DNA of 64,000 nucleotides from Isochrysis galbana (lineage: Eukaryota > Haptophyta > Isochrysidales > Isochrysidaceae): contig CM030944.1 of NCBI GenBank assembly GCA_018136815.1, forward strand, positions 1,943,345-2,007,344, written 5' to 3'. Numbering within the stretch: position 1 is the stretch's first letter; the number at the start of each line of letters is the position of its first letter. Under the pieces are notes generated by a model, which did not search any database, was not told the origin of the DNA, and saw only the letters and a list, made by a program, of their open reading frames with translations. This document shows, piece by piece, positions 22,911-32,746 of the stretch. The position numbers and the translations under genes were made by a program.

Positions 22911-24004
22911 ACCCGCCCTCAAACGCCCCCCCCCCCCACCCACCCTATCTCCCCCCCCCCACCCTTCTCCTTCTCTCCCTCCCTCCCTATCCCCTCGTCT
23001 CTCTCCCTGCTGCTCTTTCGTTTTCTTCTCTCCCTCCCTCCCTCCCTCTCTCCCTCCCTCTCTCCCTCTCTCTCTCGCTCGCTCTCCCTCTCTCTCGCTC
23101 TCGCTCTCGCTCTCGCTCTCGCTCTCGCTCTCCCTCTCCCTCTCCCTCTCCCTCCCTCTCTTTCCCTCTCTCTCCCTCTCCCTCTCCCTCTCCCTCTCCC
23201 TCTCCCCGCCGCCTCGCTTCCTTCTCTCTCTGTCGGGGGCAGACAGAGAGTCACCGCCCCCTTCGCCCCCCACAGGAGAACCACGCCATCCTCGCAAAGT
23301 GAGGATTCAAGTACTCCTGTGATCTCGTCTAAATTAGGGCGTCGTCCCTACGACCGCGCCCAAGTCTCATGGGGGACCTCATTGATTTCTATGTCGGGGC
23401 CTTGGGGCTTCTTCACAGGGAAGGGATCGGAGGGGAAACTCGAAACTGCCAAGAGGTCCATCTCCGAAGTAGTACTTTACTAGGGGATCGGACCCTCCGA
23501 GAGAAAAACAAAGAACCCGGCCGCCAGCCGCCAGGCGAGGGGCTCTGGCCCACGGTCCACTTCTGGGAGAGCTTGGGGACCGGCTGTGAGGCTGTGATGC
23601 GAGGAGCCTCCTGCGTGCCATGAGCCATGAGGCGACGGACCGACGGATGAGGGCGGCGGCTTCCCGGCCCTCATGATGACGGGGGGTTGGAGGAGCACGT
23701 TAGGGGGCGGCCCCCCGCGATGGCGCCCAATAAGCTAAGATTAGTGTCGCAACTACGTAGTTGCAACTAGGAAAAGCATAAGCAACTTAGTAGCCCAGTC
23801 TCTCCCTCTTGCTCGAACGACTAGCTTATCCACCTGCCCCCAGAGTTCAAAGATTTCCCATTCCTTTGTGGGGTAATGTGACGATGCGCGAAATGCAGAG
23901 GCGCACACATTGATTGGCTTGTGTGCACTGGGAAACACGCCGCGCTAGTGTGCGACGTCACCACAGTAGCATTGGTGTGCTGCCGTACGTGCCGCACGCC
24001 TTCC
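22911..24004. repeat. CT/CCCT-rich tract (22922-23215) and non-coding sequence
   Basis: The tract upstream of the oxidase start is an almost pure pyrimidine run of CTCTCCCT and CTCTCG units; ORFs in it encode only S/L/P or E/R/G. The rest, to 24004, shows no supported gene. Confidence 0.6.
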
Positions 24005-25000
24005 TCACGTCGTGAGGTTCGGGATCCGCGAGTAACGCCCTAGGCTTCCTCCGGAGAAGATGCCAGGTCGGGATGTGAGGCCCCGGTGAAGAGGAGCGCT
24101 GCCCGGTCTGCTCACGACACCCGACTGCCGCCCGGCGGCGGGCAGGCAAGTGTGGGTAATGCTCAGCGCAGTGCGATAGCCGCGAAGCAGCCACGGCGGC
24201 GGCGCCTCCCCGCCAACGATCTTATCCTTGGTCTTGGCCAAGAGGTCGATGGCGTCGCGAAGGCTGGCCACCTCCTGCCCGGCGTCGACGCACACATCAG
24301 AGGACGGCCTTGGGACCGTTGGTAAGCCGTCCCCCTCCGACGTGACGGACCGTAGCCCTCGCAACACGTCTAGGAGATCCGCACGAATCTCCGCCAAGGA
24401 CTTACCTAGCGACCGCTCCCAGACCTGCTCGACTGAGTGCGAGTTGGACAGCTTGCGGATCTCCGCCTGCAGCCGTTGGACTTCTCGGTCGTGCAAAACC
24501 TGGATCGCCGCGGAGCCGTCTTCGGCTCGGCTGGGCTCTGCAGCAAGCGCTTTCCTGAGCTCCTGCTGGACCTGCTTCATCTGCTTGGCATGCGAGAGCT
24601 TCATAGCAGCCAGCTCCTGCGCAAGCTCGCGCGCCACTTCGGACATATCCTCTGCGTCGTCGCGATTTAATGAGTGGTCCACGGACCAACCTGCTTCCTG
24701 TCCCCTGAGCGTCTCCTCTCGCAAGCGATTCATCCTCGCTGCTCGCGCCTCGCACGCCATGCATCGGCTGGTCGGCTCGCTAGCCACGGCCCCAAAGGAT
24801 TTGTTTGCCAGGCAAGGGTGCTGCGGCTCTGACGCAGGCTCGTCGCTTAGCGAGCTCGGGGCAGCATCGGCGCGCAGGGAGTCTAGCTCGCGCGTGAGGG
24901 CGTCCAGTCTAGACTCTAACTCTACGCATCTGGCCTCCGCGTTGCGCGCTACCGCCGTGGACGTTTCGTGCCCGTACTCGGCCAGATCCGGTTCCAGCCG
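24005..25000 (-). CDS. Coiled-coil protein, 3' part, open into the assembly gap
   Basis: About 330 residues of C-terminal sequence without stops. Heptad-like helices are clear: RCVELESRLDALTRELDSL near the gap, then EVARELAQELAAMKLSHAK with KQMKQVQQEL, and VQRLQAEIRKL. A short Cys pair (CMACEARAARM) lies between them, and the C-terminal tail is Ser/Gly/Arg-rich (SRPGSAPLHRGL). No catalytic motif. It could be a cytoskeletal, centrosomal or flagellar scaffold, but the sequence does not decide. The start lies in or beyond the N run at 25001-25100. Confidence 0.55.
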   Translation of the reverse strand, partial: RLEPDLAEYGHETSTAVARNAEARCVELESRLDALTRELDSLRADAAPSSLSDEPASEPQHPCLANKSFGAVASEPTSRCMACEARAARMNRLREETLRGQEAGWSVDHSLNRDDAEDMSEVARELAQELAAMKLSHAKQMKQVQQELRKALAAEPSRAEDGSAAIQVLHDREVQRLQAEIRKLSNSHSVEQVWERSLGKSLAEIRADLLDVLRGLRSVTSEGDGLPTVPRPSSDVCVDAGQEVASLRDAIDLLAKTKDKIVGGEAPPPWLLRGYRTALSITHTCLPAAGRQSGVVSRPGSAPLHRGLTSRPGIFSGGSLGRYSRIPNLTT

Positions 25001-25100
25001 NNNNNNNNNNNNNNNNNNNNNNNNNNNNNNNNNNNNNNNNNNNNNNNNNNNNNNNNNNNNNNNNNNNNNNNNNNNNNNNNNNNNNNNNNNNNNNNNNNNN
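25001..25100. other. Assembly gap (100 N)
   Basis: Exactly 100 undetermined bases, preceded by exactly 25,000 known bases in this window. Confidence 1.
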
Positions 25101-26750
25101 CGTCGCCTGTCGATGGGCCAGCGGCGGCGGCTGGCGGCTGCGCGCTTCTTGGACCGAGTGCGCTTAGTCGTGTCGGGCGGGCAGGGAGGAAATGGTTGCG
25201 CCAGCTTCTTCCGTGACACTCGCGTCGAGCGTGGGCCTCCGGACGGCGGAAGTGGCGGCCATGGCGGCGGCGTGTACATACGCGCGAGCAAGCATGTGAA
25301 CGACCTCACCATGGGTGTCCACTCCTTCAGGGCCGGGGTGGGAGCGCACGGAAGCGGGGCGCACATGAACGGACGTTGCGGCAAGGATGTCATCATCGAC
25401 GTCCCGTGTGGTACCACCATCCAACGCCTCGGCCCTCCGACCAGAGGAATTGTGCCTGCGATGGATGTGGACATGACGCCAACCTTCCTGGCAGACCTCC
25501 TGCGAGACAAGGAGCAAGTGCTAGTCGCCCCTGGCGGCACAGGAGGACGTGGTAATGTAGCCTTGCGTGCTGGCCGATTGCAGAGTTCAAGATTAGCCGA
25601 AGATGGCACACCTGGCGAGCAGGTGAGGCCAGCTCCAGGCCAATACCTGCGAGCGCTTCTCCACTGTATTTATTGTGTCCCGTTCCCTGTTGCACAGGCA
25701 ACGCTGCTCCTCAATCTGAAGCTGGTCGCCGACGTAGGACTTGTGGGCTTCCCCAATGCGGGAAAATCCTCTTTGTTGGCAACCATCTCGAATGCAGACC
25801 CGCAGGCAAGCCAAGCAATATTCCATGATGGTGACTGGCCTCACTTGTCGATTATCATGAGTGTCGGCAGCCTTCCTGACGCTGTACTCCCTCACCGATG
25901 GTGCAGATTGCTCCATATCCATTCACAACGCTCCACCCGCAGTTGGGCACTGTGACTTCGCCTAATAAACCGTGGGAATCGTTTAAGGTGGCAGACATTC
26001 CCGGCTTGGTAGAGGGTGCACATGAAAATCGTGGGCTTGGCCATGCCTTCCTTTCCCATATTGAGCGCACGTTGCTTCTCTGTTATGTGCTCGATCTGAT
26101 CTGCGTTGAGCGACACCCTGCTGAACAATTGGCATTGTTGCAAGAGGTGAGACTGATCTCTCTACCCAGTTTTGACAAGCGAATAGTGACGCTAAGGAGA
26201 AGCCGTTCACTCCAACCCCAACTTGTCTGCCACAATGTGATGCGCCGACGTACTGCTCTTATTCTCTGAGCATCCCCGGCTCCTTGCGCAGGAGTTGGAG
26301 CAGTACATGCCTGGGCTGTCCTCACGCCCATGTCTTCTCGTCGCCAACAAGGCCGATGGAGAGATCGCGGCGAGACGCCTCGCCGAGCTTCGTAGTGAGG
26401 TGGCACACCGTTGCCAGAGAGGAGAGCTTGTAAATGTCCTTGAGACAGCAAGCCCAGCCGCCTCGCGCGTGCTGCCCATTTCGACCTTGAGAAGACGCAA
26501 TCTTGATAAACTCGCCGTGCGTATGGGAGAGGGCCTTGCTCAATGCCGACGCATGCAGGCGGAGGCGGATGAAAAAGCAGCCATCGATGCCAATAAAGCA
26601 GCCGAGGAAGCACAAACTCGCTTTGCTGAACCGGAACGACAAATACGACACGCATGGCCGAGATCTAGGCGTAGCGCATCACGGTCACGCAATGCTGATG
26701 AGGACGATGAATTCGGTTGGGTGCGCGAGAGAGATGCAACCAATATTTAA
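25101..26750 (+). CDS. Obg/CgtA-family GTPase (organellar type), 5' end missing
   Basis: Obg GTPases bind the large ribosomal subunit and assist its assembly; eukaryotic copies act in plastids or mitochondria. Exons 25101-25622, 25698-25805, 25907-26146 and 26292-26750 are visible; the start is lost in the gap. The Obg fold comes first, with its glycine-rich loops ([41 protein letters not shown]). The G domain follows: G1 [10 protein letters not shown]3 [20 protein letters not shown] with the ERT that follows, and G4 NKAD. Intron 2 (25806-25906) begins CAG/GCAAGC and ends GTGCAG, i.e. GC-AG, and restores [15 protein letters not shown]. The YPFTT switch I threonines are present. A charged C-terminal tail ([16 protein letters not shown]...) follows the G domain. 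The plastid or mitochondrial leader is not visible, so the organelle is unknown. Confidence 0.93.
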
Positions 26751-27823
26751 ACGATGCTTTTCCCGCATGTATATGTGCACCCACAAATCGCACACTCCGA
26801 GCTCAGTTTTGCCACTAATCCTTGCTTCCACGACAATCCCCCCTTTGCCAATAGCGGCGGACCTATTTGGGTGCACACAGCCCCGTCAACCCCAACTCCA
26901 TCAAGCAAGCCTCATCCTAAATCTTCTTTCAACTAAATTTATATACTATGTTCTCAGGAAAAGAACTATTTGACTTGATGACTTGATGGAGGGAATCTTG
27001 CAGATTATAAGTAAGGCCTGGTAGTGAGTAGAAAGTAAAGGACGGCGTCCTGTGATACAAGGATAATAAGAATAATGAAATAACTGAGCGTTGGTACCAC
27101 TACTCCCACTAGCCCGGTACCCGGTACTATCACGTACCACGACACCGCCCTCCCCCTCAGCGCACCTGGTCCGTAAGGTCGCGTTCCGTCGAATATGGGC
27201 CCCGAACCCCGAAATGACCTTGTCGGCCCCGCGGCGTGACCGCCAGTTCTGTACTGTTAGAGCCCCAGCGCGTGTGCAAAGGGGGGGCGAGGGGGGCGGG
27301 GAAACCCACCCTTTTCCTCGGCAATTTTTCGTGGAGGCAGGTAAGCCCCGTAGGAGTTTTTTCTTGGGCTTCGGAGAACGGTCAAAAAATGCAGCCCCCC
27401 CCCAATGCCAGTAGCTAGTAGTTATTATAAACCACTGTTTGACCGCCCTATAAGCGAATAGTGGTTGGCGTTGGTGCGGTTTAGAATTGCGATACGTGCA
27501 TTCGCGCTTCTAGCCTCATCACACATGACAAATGCCGTTGCTGCACAAACACATAGCAAACACCGCAAAACACGTCGTTGAGACGTATGGATACCAAACA
27601 CGGGCTCTCGGAGGCAAGGGAGGAGCGCCGACCGTCGCCACTGTTGATGGCGGTGTCTGAAGACCGTCAGAAGCCATGCGACACCATCCGAACGATGGAG
27701 GCATAGAATTTGGGGGCACTGCCGCCGCTTCATGTGCAAAACATTGAGTGGATAAGCTACCCCCCGTGCGAGACGAATACAACCTATGCTGTGCGACAAG
27801 AAAGGCGACAGCATTGGCCTGTC
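26751..27823. other. Intergenic with one copy of repeat family B
   Basis: Lies between the convergent Obg-type GTPase and Na+/H+ exchanger genes. About 27280-27455 is a dispersed repeat (GGTCAAAAAATGCAGCCC, then a short AT-rich stretch, ending TGTTTGACCGCCCTA) also found at 31930-32091 and, shortened, at 55505-55555. No gene supported. Confidence 0.6.
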
Positions 27824-30442
27824 TTAAAGCATCGTCGTCGCATTACCGGTCATCCCTTGCATCTTTGCTGCAGCCTGGACGTCACCTCCTGCGTCTTCAA
27901 GCGCCTTCTCAAGCTGCTTCGTGGAGTGGCCAGGTAGGAGAGCGCGAAGCTCGTCCACCTTGTCTTCCTTCGTCGTTTGGCGCGCAAGCGTTGCCGATCC
28001 CAACATCTGAGGAGCGTATCGGCCGAGAAGGGAGGTCAGCGTCGTGACATGAGCACACAGAAAATGGCGGGAGAAGATCTCCCCAGAGAGGCGAGGCATG
28101 TACCCGATCGAGCTGTTGAGGGGTCATGGAGCGCTTCAGATCGAGGGTCGTAGAGCCGCGCGAGTGCGACCGCGGTTGCAGGAGCTTTTCGATGACTTCT
28201 CGTTGCGCTTCGACATCTTCCGGCTCCTTTTCCTCAGGAGCGTCGAAGCGCACTCCAGCGTCCTTAGCGTACACCTTCTCGTTGGTCAAGAGGCGCAGAA
28301 GGAGGTTATGCCCGACCTCGACACTCCACGAGCCGGAACTACGGTTAACTGGTTTTGGGTCTTCCGTCGACTTCTCGTCGCCCTTGCCCTTCTTGTCCAG
28401 AACATCGAAGGAGATGGCCACCGAAGTGATTGAACCTCCAAAGACGAAGATTGTAAAGACGGCGATGAGCATCGTCGTCTGGAGGATCGCCAAGGAATCG
28501 TAATGGCCGCTCTGGCAGTGCGGATTCGCACTCTTGAGATCCTCGGCGTCGGGACCGGTGATGCCGCCACACACCTGTGGGAAGTCCCTGGCCGTGTAAG
28601 AGACAGAGGCGAGGGCAAAGGCGACGCCGCCACGTAGCCCCGAGAACCACATGACGAATTGGTAAGCAGATGAAATAGGTGGAAGAGTCGTCGTAGGCCC
28701 CCGGAAGCAGTTGGTGAGGAACGAGCCAACGTAAATATGCAGCCGACCCACGAAGCACGCTATCGTCGCCCAGAAGAAGAATTGCCACACGGTACTCTTA
28801 AAGATTGGGAAAGTAATGCAGGCCATGCCCAGGTAGACGAAGACGAACGTCTCCGCGATGAGGGCCACACACTTGTACGCACGTGCTGTGAGTCGAATGG
28901 CCCGTGGGGAGAAGTTGAGGCGAGTATACGTGGCCATCACCATCCCGCAAGAAAGGATGGCAACGATGCCCGAGAGTTCGGACGCCTCGGCGACGAAGTA
29001 GGCGCACCAGGGGAAGGCGAAAGAGAGCGCCGCCTCCATGTAGAGCATCTCGTCGTGATGCTTCAAGTCGAGAACCTTGAACACAATAGACGAGATGACG
29101 CCAAACACGGCTCCTATCACCATTGAGCCGACAAAGATGATGGCGAAGAGTTCGCACGCAGCCAGAATGGACTCTTGGTCGACGGTTGTTCCAGGGACGT
29201 TGAAGGAGAGAAGCGTGCGGGAAAGCACGATGGCCACCGCGTCGTTGAGCACAGACTCGCCAAACACCATTGAAAAGAGGTCGACTTTGACACCAAGAGC
29301 CTGGAAAACCGCCAGCACAGTGACTGGGTCGGTAGCCGAAATGAGCGAGCCAAAGGTCAGCGACGCCAACCTGACAGTCGTATCCGGTGGGCAGTGAGAA
29401 CATGACATCGGTGGGTGCAATGAGCGGCGGGGGCTGAGCGCTGCTCCCCGGTGACAAGCACATGGCAAGCGTAGGCAGCGCAGAGCCATCGACTCACAGT
29501 CCGAGAGGATAGCAAAGTCCAAGTTGCCCGGCGTAGTAGACGAGGCCGCCCACGACGAATGTAGAGGCGAAGGTTCCCACAAACGCAAAGAATGCCGTCG
29601 GATGGATGTTGGCAAGAAAGGCTTGGACATTCATATTAAATCCCGCCTGCAAGGAGGTTGCTAGGCTGAAGGCGCCCACGCGAGCCCTACCTACCGCATG
29701 ATATACCTACCACATCATACACAGGCACAAACACGAAGCCATTCTCACCTCAAAGATGATGGGTGGCAGCAGCCAGATCATGAAGAACTCGAAGTCAAAC
29801 TTCTCCTTTTCTAGTAGATCTGACTCGTGGAAGTATTTGGCAATGCCAGCCACGAGGACTCCCATCAGAACACCCACGGCTGCCTCAGGTAGCCAGTGGA
29901 CGTGCCTCTGCTCCAGCATGAAGCCAATGACGAAGGTGCCAGCGAGGGCGGCGATGCCGACCACCGTTGCCCACTTCAGCATGATGATGCTCTCATCCTA
30001 CAATTGCATGCCGCACACTGGGATGAAGAGGCGCACTGGGGGAGGGCGGTGATGGCTTGGCTCCATCGCAGTCCATGGCTGCAGTTGTCACCTCCGCTTC
30101 ACCCTCAGCAATCTTGGCCTCCTGCTCGGCCTTGCTCATCTTCTCGTCATCCATCAAGCCCTCCTGCAGCCGGATGGGCCACGTTTGAGTCAGATGTGCC
30201 CTGCGCTCTGCGCCCGCACGTGCGTGCAGCGTGGGCTCAGGCGGAGCGGCCATCGGAGAAGGGGGGGGGGGACAACTGGTGGCCAGCCGCACCTCGGCAG
30301 AGAGCCAGCGCATGGGGTGCGCATTGACGATTCCGTGTGTGCGGTCCCTGAGTTTGCTGAGCCATGCGGCGTCGGTCGTCCGCGCGCGCGCGCCGCCTAG
30401 CGCGAGTGCGAACAGAAGCAGCAAGCCGCCGGCAGGGCGCAT
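27824..30442 (-). CDS. Na+/H+ exchanger (CPA1/NHE type) with C-terminal CUE/UBA-like motif
   Basis: Six exons (30442-30293, 30163-30092, 29997-29749, 29646-29498, 29370-28104, 28006-27824) sum to 2070 nt, 689 residues. The N-terminus MRPAGGLLLLFALALG is a signal peptide. The membrane domain has about twelve helices, with FMIWLLPPIIFEAGFNM (the inhibitor/ion-pathway region of NHEs), LTFGSLISATDPVTVLAVF and FGESVLNDAVAIVL (the ND ion-binding pair), and FSGLRGGVAFALA. The protein swaps Na+ or K+ for H+ and would regulate pH at the plasma membrane, vacuole or endosomes. The C-terminal tail ends with DKVDELRALLPGHSTKQLE followed by ALEDAGGDVQAAAKM, which fits the helical pattern of ubiquitin-binding CUE/UBA domains. 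All introns are GT-AG. Exons were placed by motif and phase. Confidence 0.93.
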
Positions 30443-31166
30443 CGTCGTCGTCCACTTCCCCTCCCTCCGGCCCACTCCCCCCTCCGACGATTTCAATGGT
30501 CACCGCTGCCCCCCGCCCCCCCATGCGATAACAATGCCAGGAGTACAACAAAACCCAAATCTTAAGGTGGTTCCCTAGCTTTTCTGGGGGGGGGGGGCGT
30601 TTCAGGAACTGGCGGAGAACTCGCGGGGCGAGGCCGCGAGGCGCTGCGCCTGGCGTCGCTCTGTGCCACGCAGAGAAGGGGGGGCGGACGCGCTACGCGC
30701 CCGTTTTTGACGATCCATCCGGATGGGGGGCCCCTCCAGACACCAAATACACAGGGGCCACCCACACAGTCACACCAATCGGGCGGGCCGCGCGCCGAAA
30801 CCTCGTTGAAATCAGCCATCCGTGGAGCCCATTCGACGTTTGACGTCTCCGAGGGAGGCCCGGAGAGCCCAACTTCGAACTGATGCCGGACGCGCTACGC
30901 GCCCGTTTTCGACGATCCATCCCGATGGGGGGCCCCTCCAGACACCAAATACACAGGGGCCACCCACACAGTCACACCAATCGGGTGGGCCGCGCGTCGA
31001 AATTTCGTCGCAGTCAGCCATCTGCAGACCACTTTGATTGTTGACGTCTGACGTCACCGCGGGAGCGCCGCCGCCGCCACCACCCCCACTTACTGGCCCA
31101 TCCCCGCCGCCGCTTTCGTCGATGTTTACTACAGGCATAGAGGCTGACTGCCAAAGGCATTCCGCC
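30443..31166. repeat. Intergenic with a 202-bp tandem duplication
   Basis: The segment starting GGACGCGCTACGCGCCCG at 30686 is repeated at 30888, offset 202 bp, including CCAGACACCAAATACACAGG and the following GTCACACCAATCGG, with about 10 percent divergence by eye. Each unit gives similar minus-strand peptides (GPPDWCDCVGGPCVFGVW) that I treat as fortuitous. G homopolymers flank the array. Confidence 0.7.
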
Positions 31167-31958
31167 TCAACTGCCCACCGGAGGTCGACGGGCGCCGCGT
31201 CGGCTCCGCGGTCTACGGCTTTCCTCGACTTCTATGTTAAGTGTTGCCGAGACCTTGATTTGCGCCTTCGCTGCGCGAGCTCTGCGTGCCTGGAGCGCTT
31301 TTGTTGCGCCGTCGCGCGTCATTTGCAGTACGGAATGATGTCCCATACCGCCTGCCAAGCCCACCACCCAGCGGCAGAAGGTGATATCTGCTCTGGGTGG
31401 TGGGTTCCCGCCAGATGCGCTGTGAGGCGTTCTGGCAGGATCTTGGGCTTTCCTCCTCGCCGTGGCGTTGAGGGCCACGACGTGGCCCGTCCTGAGGCCG
31501 CCCACGGGTCTCACCTCACCGACCAGCGCCGTATCTGGCACTGTCAGAGAGAGCAGGACCGCGAAGGCAGCCTCAACGCGGAGGCTCGTCAGCCACGCGT
31601 GGACGGCCGCGTTGGTGAGCTGGTCCTGGTTCTCGATGCCGAGTTCGAGTGAGGGCGAATCCTGCGAGGGGCGGGTCGGGATGGTCGGGGTGGGGTCTGT
31701 GGCAGCCAGGGTAGCCGCGTGCGCGCGCTTTGAGAAGCTGGGTGGGCTGCGCGGGCAATGATGCCAGTGGGTCAGGGGGTGGTCGGACTGTCGGCAGCCC
31801 GACACGGCGCTGCATCGGGCGGGAATCAAATGCCGAATGTAGCTTAGATATAAAGGAACCGATCCCCCCGCGGCCCGCGGGCGCGACCGCCCATTCTTTA
31901 CGGGTAGAGCGTGAGGGCGCGTGACGGAGGGGGCGAGAGGGGGGGCGAATCGCACCAT
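31167..31958 (-). other. Open region with a weak Lon/RadA-like C-terminal segment
   Basis: A 263-codon frame. Only one stretch has a family flavour: SLRVEAAFAVLL followed by SLTVPDTALVGE, resembling the C-terminal fold shared by RadA and Lon (pattern LP-DTxxxGE). A GTGAGA donor directly follows GE. No catalytic Ser/Lys dyad and no matching flanking exons are visible. The rest of the frame is unremarkable. It may be a gene relic or coincidence. Confidence 0.2.
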
Positions 31959-32091
31959 TTCTTGGCGAAGATTTTCGTAGCGTCAGGTAGCCCCCCCGGG
32001 AGGTTTTTTAGTGGGCATCGCGCCACGGTCAAAAAATGCAGCCCAACCCTTACTAGTCGTTAAAAAGCCCCTGTTTGACCGCCCTACCCTT
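31930..32091. repeat. Repeat family B copy
   Basis: Matches 27280-27455: GGCAATTTTTCG-like start, GGTCAAAAAATGCAGCCC, and end TGTTTGACCGCCCTA. It abuts the coiled-coil exon at 32092-32303, whose reading continues into the repeat, so the repeat probably interrupts or truncates that exon. Confidence 0.6.
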
Positions 32092-32303
32092 TGTGCCTTG
32101 GCCGCCTCCGCAGCCGCCGCCTCTGCCTTGAGGTTGTTGATGCGCTCGTCGAGCTGACGCGCTGCCGCCAAAGGGTTCGCCTTGCGCTTGTGCAGCGAGG
32201 CCTTCTTGCGCTCCTCCTTTTTGCTGCAGCCGCTCGCGGGCAGCTCATCCATCTCCTCCAACAGCGTCTTCACAATCTCCTTCTCCTTCTCCAGGTCTGC
32301 CAT
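32092..32303 (-). pseudogene. Short Lys/Glu/Ala coiled-coil exon cut by repeat family B
   Basis: Starts MADLEKEKEIVKTLLEEMDE and continues as a charged helix (RQLDERINNLKAEAAAAEAA) for about 70 codons. It then runs directly into the family B repeat terminus (TAGGGCGGTCAAACA in this sense). It could be a first exon, with the true splice site just before the repeat, or a truncated gene. No function assigned. Confidence 0.4.
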
Positions 32304-32746
32304 GGTCTTGTCGATCGATGATCACCGAGCACGGCGCGCAGAATCCTGCGCCTGTCGTCCGCTCTCGGCTCGACTAGTGACGAATCGTTGCTCGGGCGCG
32401 CGGAGCCATCGCACCAGGGCGAACTGAGTGGTGCCAAGCCTGGCGCCTCCCTCACATCTGAGTCCAGGTCCTCACAGTCCATGGGGAATGGGGAACCTCA
32501 GTGGCGCCAGTCGCAGCCGGTACAATAGCGAGCGGCCAGATTTTCCACAGCGCGAGCGGCAATTTTCTCGCCAACGAGAGGAGGTTTACCACCCTAGAGT
32601 GAGTAAACTTGCCCTGCCAGATTTTATACAAAAATCAGGGGGGTTACAAGACTACAATTTCTAACGGAAATCGTTAGGGATACAAGGCAGGAAGGGGGGG
32701 CCGGGAGGAGACGTCGTGCTCCCGCGCGCCGCGAGGGCCCCTGCCG

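Noticed and set aside
22811-23483. ORFs through the pyrimidine tract upstream of the FAD oxidoreductase, including a 130-residue upward extension of that gene
   Set aside because: Composition is pure microsatellite translation (RERERE, SESESE). The Met at 22910 gives a sensible protein start.
24228-25955. A 575-codon plus-strand ORF spanning the first N run
   Set aside because: The left part is the antisense of the coiled-coil gene and the right part is the Obg-type GTPase; the N run joins them artificially, and it also reads through two introns.
31167-31958. Possible RadA/Lon protease-like gene
   Set aside because: Only about 25 residues resemble the family, and there is no Walker A, no Ser/Lys dyad and no supporting exons; kept only as a low-confidence open region.
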